Assembly (NCBI GenBank): GCA_016647705.1
Contig: CM028339.1
Coordinates: forward strand, 17,130,803-17,194,802
Source: Eucommia ulmoides
Lineage: Eukaryota > Streptophyta > Magnoliopsida > Garryales > Eucommiaceae
Direction: 5' to 3'
Length of the DNA stretch: 64,000 nucleotides
The notes under the pieces: generated by a model
Database searches by the model: none
What the model was told of the DNA's origin: nothing
The model's input: the letters and a program-made list of their open reading frames with translations, nothing else
In this document: positions 21,128-32,795 of the stretch, in pieces
Numbering within the stretch: the stretch's first letter is position 1
How the letters are laid out: each line of letters begins with the position of its first letter
Program-made: the position numbers and the translations under genes

Positions 21128-23326
21128 TCAGACGGTGTAATCAGGAGCAACATTCTTTGCTGAGCTCACTGCTGGCACCTCGGTTGCTGAATTGGGTAGG
21201 TCTTGATGTTCTTTGTTAACTTCTTCTGTTTCGTCATCAAAATCCAAAAAGGAGATATCGTACTCAAGAAGCTCCTCTGACACCAGCCTTTGGCAGAAAG
21301 CAAAGCTGACCTTCTGAAGCCTCTTTGATTCTTTATTGAAGGAAGACCAGAGGTCGTCAATATCTTTTTTGGCCTTCTCTTGTGCAACAGACAACTCAAC
21401 AGACATTTACTCTTTTTTAGAATAAAGCCTTTCAAGGAAAACCTTTTTCTTTTGGAATTAACCATGATATCTCTGGAGGGCAGCATATTTTTCTTTGATC
21501 TCGGCATCCTTCTTGTCAATTATCAAACGTGCTGAGGCAAGTTCCTCTAAAAGATTGTGGGATTCTTCTCTTAGAAATGTGCATTCTTCTCTTATCGCAG
21601 TGATTGACGTCCTAAGCTCGCTATTCTCAAAATAGAAAAGTGCGTTACTCTTTTGAAGAGTCTCCTTTTGTTCGTTGGCAGACTGCAATTCTACCCTGAA
21701 CTGTTCTTGAGAAGATCTGGACAAGACAAGATCAGTGGCAAGCCTTAATTTCTCATTTCCCAGATCTTGTACCTTGGCCTCAACCTTGTTGAGCTCAATC
21801 ATTTGATGCATCAGTTGGGTGTCCAACTCGTTCTCGTCCTTAGCACAATTGACCAGAGCAGAGGATATATGCATATACTGACATGATAAGGTTGTTATTA
21901 GATGAGGTCAAATAGTCAGATTATTCAGTAAGGATAGACTAAAATGATGCAAATACCTGGAGAAGAGCACAAATCACCATTCGAAAGATTTCGGGTTTGT
22001 TCTTGCCTTCAGTCATTTTCTTGCCTTTGTCCCATGATTGATCATAAAGGAATTTAATGGCGTCATAAAAAATAGCATGACGACTTGGAACAGAAGGACC
22101 AACTTTATCAATAAATTGGCACATTTGTTGTTTGGTCATTCCTCGGCATGTTCTTTGGCTGGGGAGGACTGATGACTAGCTGGAAGAGGATCAACAACTG
22201 GAGGATCGGCCACAACAGGCTCTATGGCAAGGGATATCAGCTGATCTAGGAATAAAAGCTAACCTGGAAGCAAAAGATGGTTCGCCTTGAGCTTGTTCAG
22301 TAGTGCAAACCAAGGATGGAACTGCGACTGGAATAAAGCCTCTTCGGCGAATGATGAGAGGTTGGCAATCATCATCTGATACTGTTGTTTTAGGGTCATC
22401 ATGAGAAATGACTTGACGGATGGTTGGGCTGCAAGAAAAATCGCAAGGAAGTTGGGAGGTTGATTAATTATTCTTTTTAGCAAGTCTTTTTGTCAATCTC
22501 TTCCTTTTCTGGGTATTGATTTGAAGTTCAGCTAATTCTTGAAGACAAGATGGATCCATTGAAGGTCGGACGAATGGCCGATATGCTAATTCTCTATAAA
22601 GGCGACCTTTGGGGATTAGAAGCTTATTAAATTCTTCTTTAAGTCTTAGAGTGAGACCAAGTTTCCGAGAAGCACTATCACCTGTATTTGATAAATAAAG
22701 ATGATCAAAATCACTTCAGCAGAATTTTCAAATAAGAAATAGACTATTGGGTATATTATTACTTGGGGAGTTGAAGCATTTTGACACCATTGAGGATTGT
22801 CCCATTTCCTCAGAAGAGAATTCCTAATCTCTAGAAAAGAAGAGGTACCATGCTACCAATCTCTGACCTTCGCTGGAAGGTCTATAAGAAACGAAGATTC
22901 TTTAGGGATAGAAAGATAATACCTATCGATTTTGGCGAGGTACTTGAGTTGGCTTATGCTTCTAAGTATATCAACGGAAAGGGTAACGTCACTTTGTCTA
23001 GCGAGAACTATGGATCCCATAATTTGGTGAAAACTATTTGGAGTTAGTTGAGCTGGAGTAATTTCCATTTGGCGAAAAAGATTGCGGAGGAATGAGTAAA
23101 AAAGAAGGGTAAGTCCATATTCAAACATCCAGAGGTAGAGGCACACCTCGTTTTCTCTGGAATCTTGAGGCTGTTCGTCTTTAGATGGAACCCTAATCGA
23201 CACAGACAATGGGATATTGTATTGTTCCCTAAATGTTGAAAGTCAATCTATTGGAAACTTACTTGCTTCTAGATCTATATCAGAGGTAGAATGTGAAGGA
23301 GCTGGGGCAGTCGCCGTCTGTTCCAT
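21128..23326 (-). pseudogene. Antisense ORF 1 of the Tat element ('putative gypsy-type transposon' family)
   Basis: Seen: the ATG at 23326 (MEQTATAPAPS) is followed by a TGA at about 23247, then SVSIRVPSKDEQP, NEVCLYLWMFEYGLTLLF, ITPAQLTPNSFHQIMGSIVL (22853-23209) and a stop after KVRDW. Later pieces (22680-22142, 22139-21939, 21874-21458, 21406-21128) include GRLYRELAYRPFVRP and long coiled coils, ending APDYTV. Known: the N-terminal part resembles the plant PF04195 family, usually annotated next to or inside Gypsy elements; its role is not established. Gaps with GT/AG-like borders (for example 22760-22682) suggest introns. It is broken by at least two nonsense codons. Confidence 0.72.
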
Positions 23327-23511
23327 TGCAGGATTTGACGATGAGCCCGTTTCGATAGAATTAATTGATTGATTTGATGAAATTTTGTAAAATAATGAAT
23401 AGCGACTCAAAATGCGAAGAAAAATATCGAGAATCGAAGGGATGTAAGGAAGAACTTACTTAAAGAAAAAGTGATCTTTCGTTTCTCTTCGTCTGAATCG
23501 TCGCGAACGTT

Positions 23512-23522
23512 AGGAGGGCAAA
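23512..23522 (+). other. Polypurine tract of the Tat element
   Basis: Seen: AGGAGGGCAAA abuts the TGATGTG start of the 3' LTR, the place where plus-strand DNA synthesis is primed in LTR retrotransposons. One C interrupts it. Confidence 0.65.
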
Positions 23523-24019
23523 TGATGTGTGTAAAACTCCCGCCCCAAACTGACCTAGGTATAAAATCCAAACGGGTCCGATCCATTATAAGGGCTTCGA
23601 ATTGAAGTTGGATAAACCTGCCTATTAAATGGGCTGGGGCTACATAAGCTCATGATTCAAACACTGATTATATGAATATATGGGTGGCCACACGATAAGG
23701 CCTATAATTGGGTATGTATAAGCCCACGGTATCAAAAGCCAAAGAGGAAACAGTCATTTCAGAGTTTGGGTCTAAACCTGTGTACGTTAAGATATGTCTT
23801 AATTGACTGTAACAACCCATGATTAATGGGGACTCTGATTTGGAGTGTACAATTTATTCTCACTATATTCAGGCTAACTTATTCTCACGCCGAAGGTTCT
23901 TTGACTGACACCACACCGGTGTTCTTCATTAGAATTCACAGTTTTGTAGGTAAGGAAGACGAAAGATTTTCTAGTACGTCTGGAGTTTGACACATGACTG
24001 AGAATTTTTTACTACATCA
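23523..24019 (+). repeat. 3' LTR of the Tat element (shortened)
   Basis: Seen: TGATGTGTG..ACTACATCA, 497 bp, followed by the target duplication ACTAT. Compared with the 5' LTR, about 160 bp between 'GATTAATGGGGA' and 'CTCTGATTTGG' are missing, including the TATA box. Confidence 0.92.
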
Positions 24020-24312
24020 ACTATATTTTATAAAATGACATTTTATGTAAATTATGAAAAACAAAATGATGGTTAAAGAATAGAGGATTATTTTCTAAAA
24101 ATCTTTGGGGACTAAAAATTTTATTATAGTAGTTGAAGATCTATTTTATGAGTTCTATAACTCTTGAGGACCAAATAATAAATTTTCCTTAAAAGAATTA
24201 TAATTTTGATCAAGTTTGATTTTTGTTTTTAAATTTTGGTATGTATTACATTTTAAATTCTAATTTTTTTGGGGAGGAGGATCAAATAATGGTTGTTATA
24301 TATGTATATATA

Positions 24313-27300
24313 CTAGCGTATAACCCGTGCCTAAAGGCACGGGTGTAAAACAACAACAAAAAAAATAAAAAAATAAAAAATTGTCATAAGCTTATCTATT
24401 TCAACATTTCACACCTATTTTATTTGAACATCAATAATAACTAACAATTGAGATTAACATCATGTACCTATTTCAGTTGAACAACAATAATGATTAACAA
24501 TTGAATATCAATAATAATTAACAATCAAGACAAATTTATACATGTATAAAATAATGGACATAACACAGATTATATGCAAATAATAAATAAATATAAATAT
24601 CATTTTACCCATATTATCAAGTCCTATTAAGAAACATAAAGATTATATATTCTTTACAAATATATACTATTTATATACTAACATAGAGATTCCAATAGAT
24701 TCTCTTTTTAGTTTCATCTACACTCTGAATAAAATTCCAGAAAAAACAAAAAACAAATTTGGACATAAAAAATTACACAAAAATAAATAATATCATATAA
24801 AAAAATCCAATAATATTCTACAGTTTTATCTATAAATTAATCTGCACAATAAATTACAAAAAAATTAAAAAATATATATCAACAATAAAGAAATTATACA
24901 ATGCAAATACTGTTACCAAACTATTAGTGCACCATATGTGCCTAAAAGCACTATTTTGCTTTATTAAGAAACACTTATTACAAATATACACTTCCAAAAT
25001 ACTTCAATAAAAATCTTGCCAGATAGAAACTCTCATAAGACGCATTAAATAAATATCTTACGACAATTATTCATCTCTTAAAATGAATCTCACATGAACA
25101 TACACATTTTTACAACATTGCAGAGAAAATCAATAATAATATGACCTTAGCTTCTTCTATGTGGATAACATACACATTCTTACAACAACACAGGGAAAAC
25201 CCATAATAATATGACTTTACCTTCTTTTATATGGATAAAATCAAAATACAACTTACAAAAACAAAATGTATACACCGAACAGACTATTTACACTGGGATG
25301 TAAAAAAAAAAAAAAAAAAACTCGTCAAAAATTTACATTTTCCTAAAAACTCAAAAAATATAAAAAATTTACATGTGGTTGAGATTTAAAAAAAATAAAA
25401 ATAAATAAATAAATAAATTAAAAAGAGTGATAAGCATTTATTAGTGTCCACAAAATGATTTATATTCCTCATTATTGGAGAAACAAAAACTACTATATAA
25501 TACTTTTAGTTAAAGAATGCTATTATTTAAAAAATAAAAATAAAATTTTGCCACAATAAAAATAAAAATAGTTTCAACAGTTTGAAGAGACAGAGCAAAT
25601 TGAAAACTCCATGAATGTGAAAATTAACATTATTTTACCAAGAAAAAAAAGTACAAATGTAAAAAATACCAAATAAAAAATTATTTTTTAGAACACATGA
25701 AATAATAACAAAAACACTATATTTGAGACATTACAACCATGTAAGCATATTACAAATCAAGAAACACTTGGAACCAATTGAACCAAGACACAATCCATCA
25801 TAGATGGAGCTTTATAAATTAAATCAAATAACAGTAGTTATGTTGAAACCAAAGAGATGCAGAGCAAGAGAGCGAGACGACATCAAAAAATATTAATCAA
25901 TGAAACCTATACTCATACTGTAACTATTACAACTCAAGCAACAACAACTATAATAGAAACTAAACAAAATCTACATCTATGAAGAAAAGAGAGAATTTCT
26001 AAAACTAATAATCGACTAAACTTCATAAAACATAAGCATCATAAATCAAAAAATATACCAGATTTCCTTTTGAAACTAAATACAATTTATAAAGAGAATT
26101 TCAAAAACTATTGATCAATTGAACTTTTAATAACTAACATTACAAATCGAGCACAATGTCAAGCAATAAGACTATTACTTGTTGAAAGTAAAAAAATCTA
26201 TAGAGAGAGATTTTCAAAAACTATTGACCAACTAAACCTCATTTAATAACATAATCATCACAAATCAAGCAGAATATCTAGTTGAAACTAAACAAAATTT
26301 AGGAGAGTTTTTCATACCTGTTTTTCAAGACAACATTCTATAATTTCCAGTGATTTTAATCGTTGTTTCAGAAGGAATACACGTGAATTCGTTCTGAAAT
26401 CGGAGTTTGATCATAACTCAAGCATAAGCCCTTGTTTGGATGTCGAGAAAACTGTAATTGATATAGATGAAAAAATGATGTAATTAATTAGAAAAAAAAT
26501 TAATTAATTTTGCAATTGTTAAACTCAATTACATGAATAAACAGTGCAAAAAAAAAAAAGGAAAAAAATCAAACATATCCAAATATGAGCAAAATGAAAT
26601 ATGAAGCTACCTATTACCTTGGAAGTTCTGCTAGATCTGGCCAATTCAGACCAAATCAAACTGAGATCTGGCAAAATCGACTACCACCACCGCAATACTT
26701 CACTTCCCTAATTGCTAGGCCGCCATTGACACGCCAAACCAAAGACGTTGTTCCATTTGCACATCAAACCTACACTTCCGTTGCCTATGCTTTGCCAAAC
26801 CAACACCACCATTGGTGTCCATCCCAACTTAGATCCAAATAGAAATATATTTCAAGATCCAAAATTGAATCAAAAAATCTAAACTAATCGAAACTAATAT
26901 AAACTAAAACGAAATTGAGAATCAAAACATAGATAATCAACCCCTTTATAGGTTGTGAAATTTGATCAAATCGAAAAATGTAAAACAGAGAGGAAGAGGA
27001 AAGAGAGAGAGGGATGGGTGAAGAGTGATGCACCTTGATTACTTAAGAGTGAGGGAATCGACCAAACGAAAGAGATTGACACCAATGGCGTGGTGACGAT
27101 GGCTCTGTGACGGCGATGGCTGATGACGATGGATCTGTGATGGAGATAGCGTGGCGACAATGGCGCGGTGACGATGGATCTGTGATGGTGGTGGTCATAG
27201 TGTGCGACGGTCTTGTTCGGAGGTGTGCAACGACGTGTCGGTGCGTATGTGTATAAAGTGAATAGAGAGGGATATATTGGTTATGGACCTTATGGTGGTG

Positions 27301-27527
27301 GTGGCCGCCTGTGAGAAGAGAGAGGCTTAGGGAGTGAAAGAGAGAGAAGAGATAAGGGAGTTGAGAGTGAGAAATGAGCAAGAGAGAACTGATGAAGCCA
27401 ACACGCAAGAGAGGAGGCGGTTGTGTAACCCTAAACCCTAATCGTATACTTTTAATTTTAATCGAACGGTTGAAAAATATCTAGAGTTTTGTCTCTTATC
27501 CAACGACCGTGAATATACTAGTCTTGA
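24313..27527 (-). mobile_element. Helitron, non-autonomous (3.2 kb)
   Basis: Seen on the minus strand: the 3' end is CCCGTGCCTTTAGGCACGGG (8-bp-stem hairpin) plus TTATACG and CTAG, followed by T (24312). The 5' end is taken as TCAAGACTAGTATATTCACGG at 27527, preceded by A. Known: Helitrons begin TC, end in a hairpin and CTRR, and insert between A and T without duplication. No Rep/helicase is seen. The interior is AT-rich from 24350 to 26300; 26580-27450 is GC-richer and gene-leader-like (CT-rich on the minus strand, short ORFs). The 3' end is strong, the 5' end less so. Confidence 0.68.
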
Positions 27528-27539
27528 TTTATTTTTATT

Positions 27540-27543
<4 letters not shown>

Positions 27544-27592
<49 letters not shown>
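27544..27592. repeat. (TA)n microsatellite
   Basis: Seen: about 24 uninterrupted TA dinucleotides just outside the proposed 5' end of the Helitron. Confidence 0.95.
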
Positions 27593-27594
<2 letters not shown>

Positions 27595-27719
27595 AAGTAT
27601 TTAAAGAGTGTTTCGTGCTGAATATTTAAAATTAAAAAAAAAAATTGAATATTAGATATTGTTGATTTATGTAATAAATTCAAATTTTAATTTTTTTTAT
27701 TACTTTTGGGATGAAATAA

Positions 27720-30031
27720 GGGATTTTTATTGTTTAGCCCAAAATTTATACTCTCTTTCCTCAATAAACCTTTTAAACAAAAAATTTATCATTTAATCCC
27801 CTATTAGTTTTTAGGGAAAAATACATGTTAAACCCTTTAACTATTGACACGTTTCTATATAGTTCTCTTAAATTTATTCGTTTCAATTTAAACCCTATAA
27901 GTATGAAGGTGATTTTAAAAGGTCATCCTGTTAGATTTTCCATCTAAACTAACAGAATTAGGGACAAAATTGTCATTTTCTATTTTTTCATTTTTTAGTT
28001 AATTTTTTCTTTTTCTTTTTCTTTTTCGTTTTTTCTTCTTTTTTCTTCATCCTCTTTCATTTTCACCAAAACTCTTCTCTCTCTCTGTCTCCCTCTTCAC
28101 CGAACCTTTCTCTCTCTCTCTACCACCTTCTTCTGCTGCCACCACTATCGTCACCGTCGCTACCACCGATTTCGCCACCACCACACCCTCTGGTTCACCC
28201 TCTATAACAAAGGGTGTGGCAGCAATGTAGTCGATGGTGGCAATGACGTCGGTGGTGGAGAAAAGAGAGAAAGGTTCAGTAAAATGGGGGAGAGTGAGAG
28301 TATCGGTGAAGATGAAGGAGGATGAAGAAAAAAGAAGAAAAAAAAGAAGAAGAGAAAATTGAATAAAAAAAAATAAATAAATAGAAAATGACTATTTTTC
28401 CCTCTAATTCTGTTAGTTTGGATGACAATCTAACAGAAGGACCTTTAAAACCATATTCATACTTCGAGGGTTTAAACTGAAAAGAATAAACTTAAGAGGA
28501 CTACATAGAAACGTGTCAATAGTTATAGGGTTTAAAATGTATTTTGCCCTAATTTTTAGTCCTTTTGGCAATTAATAAAATTAATAAGCGGACATTTATA
28601 CCCCTATATAAATATAAAATCCTAGCCCCTCACTCTTTTACATTTTTTAGCCATTCATCTTCCCCTATCTATTCCTTGCTATGTTCTCTCTGGCTACCAA
28701 TTTTTTTCTCCCTCTCATGCTTTATCTTGTTCCGTCGCCAACCGTCGCGAACGATGCCATTGTTTTTCTCCATTCTTTTTTCCCGTACCTCACCACTAGA
28801 TTTTGGATCTACACCACCTCCAACGAATGACAAAGCCTAGCAAACGACAGACCGAGAATGTCCAGATCTAGAACCGCCACGAATGACGAACGGTGGCATT
28901 CGCTTGGCTTTGACACTAGTGGGGATCCCTTGGTTTTGACATCAGCGTCTGCGTTCGCTCTCTCATTCTCTCTATCTCTATCTCTCTTATCTGATCTTGA
29001 ATTTTCCAGATCTTAGGGTGATTGTTCATTTTGAATGTTCATTTCCACTTATTTGTGTTTTCCAGATGTGTGTTCTCAGATTGAATGTTCATATTGAACT
29101 CTTTCTCTCCAACCGATATGGTTCAGATCTAGAAAATTTCAGATCTGAAATTTTCCAGATATTAGGGAAATTATTTATTTGATTGTTCATTTGTAGTTGG
29201 ATGTTCAAATTAAATGTTTATTTCCATTTATTTGTGTTTTCCAGATGTGTGTTTTCAGACTGAATGTTTGGTGTTTAGTTCTTTGTGGAAATCGAGGAAT
29301 TTTTGTGACAAAACATTGTTCTTTGTGGTTGGTGAACATTCGTTGATCTTTAGTTTTTTTTTTCCAAGATTCATGACTTGTTTTTGGCGAATGTTCACAC
29401 TGGTTTTAGATCTGTTTTGATTTTGGTGGAGTTTTTTTTTCTATTGTAAATGTTTTTAATGAATAGTCATATCAATTTTGTTTTTGGCGAATGTTTGTTG
29501 ATTTAGAATTTTTTTTTTCAATGTTTGATTTTATTGGTCTCGTTAATTGTTGGACGTTTTGTGATTGTTCTATTTGATTAGTGTGTTTTGTGACTGTTCA
29601 TAATGTTTTTTTTTTTATTATTATTATTTTTTATTTTAGTTTTTTTCCTGAACATTTATAACTATTTAAATAGTAGTGTGAATGATTATAGTACAATAAA
29701 TGTTAATATTTTTTTTTTTATAGATTTTATGAATAAACCGAAGGATGTAAAACAAAAGAACGTGTAAAACGTAATTTTGTTTACATAAAAAAATGAACAT
29801 TCACAGAAATACAAGACGTGAACATATATTAAAAAATTTAAAATTAACAAATAAAATGTTCATGTTCATGTCTTGCTATTTTTTGTTTATAGAATGGTCT
29901 TGTATGTAAATAATGGGAAACAAATGGTCAAAGAACAAAGGACTATTTCCTATAAATAAGTCAGGGATAATATAGTTGGAGGTTCATTTTCCAATTTATA
30001 TATCTTTTGAGGACCAAATAATAAATTTTCC
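27720..30031. mobile_element. MULE-type element B2 (relative of B1)
   Basis: Seen: perfect 9-bp flanking repeats ATGAAATAA (27711-27719 and 30032-30040). The left end is GGGATTTTTATTGTTTAGCCC; the right end reversed is GGAAAATTTATTATTTGGTCC. It has B1-like blocks in the same order: the 'CTCTCTTTCCTCAATAA' block, a CTATATAAATATAAA TATA-like stretch at about 28600, a GC-rich leader (28650-28960) and 'GAATGTTCAT' motifs (29030-29480). Without the nested foldback element it is about 1.57 kb. No transposase is present. Short ORFs (28565-28840, 28997-29420) have no recognised domain. Confidence 0.82.
27814..28549. mobile_element. Foldback MULE-type element C, nested in B2
   Basis: Seen: terminal inverted repeats of about 180 bp (GGGAAAAATACATG.. 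and, reversed, GGGCAAAATACATT..), both with ACTATTGACACGTTTCTAT, CTGTTAGATT and AACTAACAGAATTAG. The flanks TAGTTTTTA (27805-27813) and TAATTTTTA (28550-28558) match at 8 of 9 positions. The middle also pairs partly with itself (CCACCACC.. against GGTGGTGG..), so nearly the whole 736 bp could fold back. No ORF of note. Confidence 0.85.
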
Positions 30032-30040
30032 ATGAAATAA

Positions 30041-30869
30041 TATTTTTTATTATTTAAAGAGTACTCACTACTGAATTTTAAAATTTAAAATTATTCTAAG
30101 AATTAAATATTTTTTATTTATGAAATTTTGTTACAATTTATATAAAATGTTTCATTTAGTTACAATTTTTTAAATTGCTAGTGAAGTCTTCGTATGAGAT
30201 TTATTTAATAATAGTTTTATTCAAGTTCAAAAATAGTGGCTTGTGTATTTTTTAATTGTTATTTTTAAACCTTTATTATATTTGTCATTTTTACCTCGTT
30301 TTCTATATAAAATTATTTGTATAAAAAAAATATTTTTTTTATTACTTCTATCAATACTTATATGAGAAACAAAGAATATAAAAATTTAATTTTTTTTATT
30401 TTTTTTTTTAAAAACAAAACATTGAGTAAGGGAAGCATTTACAGTAGTATTTTTCTTACCGACGAGAGAAAAAACGAAGAACGGGTTGTTAAACGAGTCT
30501 TCCAAATTCGAAAGGTGCCGCATTGGTTTGCGCTAAAATATAGTGGGTACTCCAACAATGTGTGTTAACGTGGTGTATCATTTCTTTAAATGTATTTTTT
30601 TATTAAAAATTAAAATCAAAATTAACTTGAATGAAAATTTTATATGTCATAAGTAAAAAATATTAATTATATCGAGAATCAATCTTGATGAGAGATATTT
30701 GGGGAAGTCTTGTGCGCACTTGTGAGAGGCAACTCACGAGCAAGGCAAGTGAGACTGAGAATAAATCATTAGGACCCCAGGATTATGCCCTGGCCCATTG
30801 AGAAAGGACCGAGATTATCTATAGTATCGACCACGACATTGAGTTACCCGAGGATTTAGCTCAGGCCAA
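30041..30869. other. AT-rich spacer, nothing recognised
   Basis: Seen: AT-rich with T/A tracts up to about 30680; 30690-30869 has more balanced composition. The short ORF 30317-30568 has no recognisable domain. The stretch may include decayed LINE 3' sequence, but I cannot show it. Confidence 0.5.
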
Positions 30870-31238
30870 CATATAATTGCTCATCCTTAGGATTATCCGT
30901 CATAAGACCCCTGTAGCCTCCTTTTATAGGGTTTCCCTTAGAACAACCATATGTATTAAGTTTGAAGAAACGTACATGGGGCAGAGTCTAGTTAGAGATT
31001 AATGATTCTTTTTTACTTTGGGGGATACTATGAGAATAGAAAGTTTTAATTAAATTATTTTTGAGTCTAATAATTTTTTGAATTGCAATGAAGACATCTC
31101 AGGGTGTTTTCCGATGACTTCACTATTTCTGTCTTTCCAGATCTCCCAAAGTATAGTGAAAAGATAGAAAGATGAAGAGTTAGAGGATTTTCCTCTCAAG
31201 TTGTTCTTAATCCGGGCCAACAAGTCTTCATTGATATT
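30870..31238 (-). pseudogene. LINE ORF2 C-terminal fragment, left of the Athila insertion
   Basis: Seen on the minus strand from 31238: FTILWEIWKDRNSEVIGKHP, typical of the C-terminal linker of plant LINE ORF2. After a TAG comes FFKLNTYGCSKGNPIKGGYR, a decayed start of RNase H (Tyr where the first catalytic Asp is expected). Homology fades near 30890. The fragment continues the LINE whose RT lies at 44.8-45.7 kb; the Athila element with its ATATT duplication separates them. Confidence 0.7.
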
Positions 31239-32771
31239 TGTACGCGGTTAGATTCACACCATGTTTCCTTCTCACGGTAATTGGACTACTCGCAAGTGTA
31301 CAAGGTCTAGTTTTAATATAATGGATCTTTTAGAATCGGATATCGTTCCACTGGGAACGGCGGTTGAGTATTGCGATTTCAATAGTTTCATATTATCTCG
31401 ACTAAGCAAATTTTATTTGTTTTCTAATTACTATACTAAGATAAATGACAACTATAAAGTTAGTTTTAATTACACTAATTACTTAGGTATAAATCTCTTT
31501 CATATAATGCATAATCGATTTCATTTAGTTAGCTATAACAGTTTTTATCTAATCCGACAACCTCTCCATCAATAACTCATTCGCTACCTCTCCCAAGTGT
31601 AAAACGAGGGATTACATGACTTCGTGTCTACGAAGAAGTCCCCTTCAACACCTTAACGACCCTAGGTCGCGTGAGTTTTGAGCCAACGTCATGGGTTGCA
31701 TACGTTCTAACGCCCTCCCGGGTCGTTAGAATGTCACGTTGTATTTACCCTAGTCTGAATCCGGGGTTACCTCTCCCGAGTGTCAAACCCCGTATTCTCG
31801 ATTTATCAATACAAGCATAATATCAAGAATAACAATAAACACAATCGGATTTAGACAAGCAACACGTTAAAGTAACATAAATTTACTTAACTAAACGGTT
31901 ATATGATTTCGACTACTCCTAAGTAACATTTAACAACTCCTACAAGATCTTAGCCATATACCATACAAAATAAGAGGGATTCAATATTCTTAGATATGAA
32001 AAAGTGATTACAAAGAATAAAACAAGAGAGAAATGATCAAATCTGGAAGTGAAACGGTTCACTGTCACTAATGATTGATCTGCAAGTTATCCTTCTTTAT
32101 CCGAATGATGAACCTCCTTTTTTATCTTCAAAATATAGCTTAAGAGCTCTTTTCTAGGGTTAGGATTCTTCAACAACAAGTTTCAGACGTGACCAAGGGG
32201 TATTTATAGGCCTAGGGGTTCAAAAATATCTAAACAGATATTTTGACCTGTTCTGCGATTTCTGCCTAAACGGTAGAAACTTCGCTTAGGTGGAGTTTAA
32301 GTCGGTTAGAATTCCGCTTAAGCGGTAGAATCTTCGCTTAGGCGGAGGACTAACTTCTTGGCTCCTTATCTTTTTGACGGAATTCCGCCTAGGTGGTAGC
32401 TACTTCGCCTAGGCGGATTTACAGCAGTGCAGCTCTATCCAGCAGTTCAGTTCATCCAGCGTTCTGATGGATTTCCGTCTAGGCGGTGGAAACTTCGCCT
32501 AGGCGGATTCAATACTTCAGCCCTTGCAACCTTCTGATGGATTTCCGCCTAGGCGGTGGAAACTTCGCCTAGGCGGAATTGCTCTGTTATTTGAAACCTC
32601 ATTTTTTCATCTTTTTGGCTACCCTTTTTACACCATTTCGCTCGGTTTGCCGATTGTTTATTTCCCTACTTCTGACTAATAAAAACAGCTAAAACGATAT
32701 TCAAACTTCAATAAAGGACTCGAAAACTGGCAAATTCGGTTTAGAATTAGATAGGTATTTTACACCTATCA
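31239..32771 (-). repeat. 3' LTR of the Athila element
   Basis: Seen in plus reading: TGTACGCGGTTAGATTC to ACACCTATCA, 1533 bp, very similar to the copy at 42478-44020. It carries a palindrome array at about 32260-32580 and a TATA box (minus, CCTATAAATACCCC) at about 32200. Confidence 0.94.
32262..32580. repeat. CCGCCTAGGCGG palindrome array in the 3' LTR
   Basis: Seen: about eight copies of CGCCTAGGCGG or decayed forms, arranged in pairs separated by 'TGGAAACTT' or 'TAGCTACTT'. Each pair is itself an inverted repeat. On the minus strand the array lies just upstream of the TATA box. Confidence 0.88.
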
Positions 32772-32795
32772 AATACCCCCAAACTTGGAATTTTG
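32772..32795 (-). other. Polypurine tract of the Athila element
   Basis: Seen: on the minus strand CCAAGTTTGGGGGTATT directly precedes the TGATAGG start of the 3' LTR. The same tract stands beside the smaller Athila-like LTR at 48947. Confidence 0.65.

Larger units (their letters stand above)
13188..24019 (+). mobile_element. Ty3/Gypsy Tat-lineage LTR retrotransposon (10.8 kb)
   Basis: Seen: LTRs at 13188-13845 and 23523-24019, target duplication ACTAT (13183-13187 and 24020-24024), primer site, gag, protease, reverse transcriptase, RNase H, a second RNase H, integrase, a tandem-repeat spacer and antisense ORFs, in that order. The second RNase H and antisense coding are hallmarks of the Tat branch (Ogre/Retand/Grande relatives). 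All sense genes have several stops and frameshifts, so the copy is dead. It is nested in MULE B1. Confidence 0.93.
11717..24188. mobile_element. MULE-type element B1, split by the Tat retrotransposon
   Basis: Seen: perfect 9-bp flanking repeats TTAAAAGAA (11708-11716 and 24189-24197). The left end is GGATTTTTTAATGTTTAACCC; the right end reversed is GGAAAATTTATTATTTGG. Removing the nested retrotransposon and one copy of its target site leaves about 1.64 kb. The interior has a TATA-like stretch (about 11865), a gene-like GC-rich part (11940-12420) and many 'GAATGTTCAT' motifs (12480-13090), shared with element B2 at 27720-30031. No transposase is present. The open frame at 11819-12271 overlaps an antisense one and has no recognised domain. 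Confidence 0.8.
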
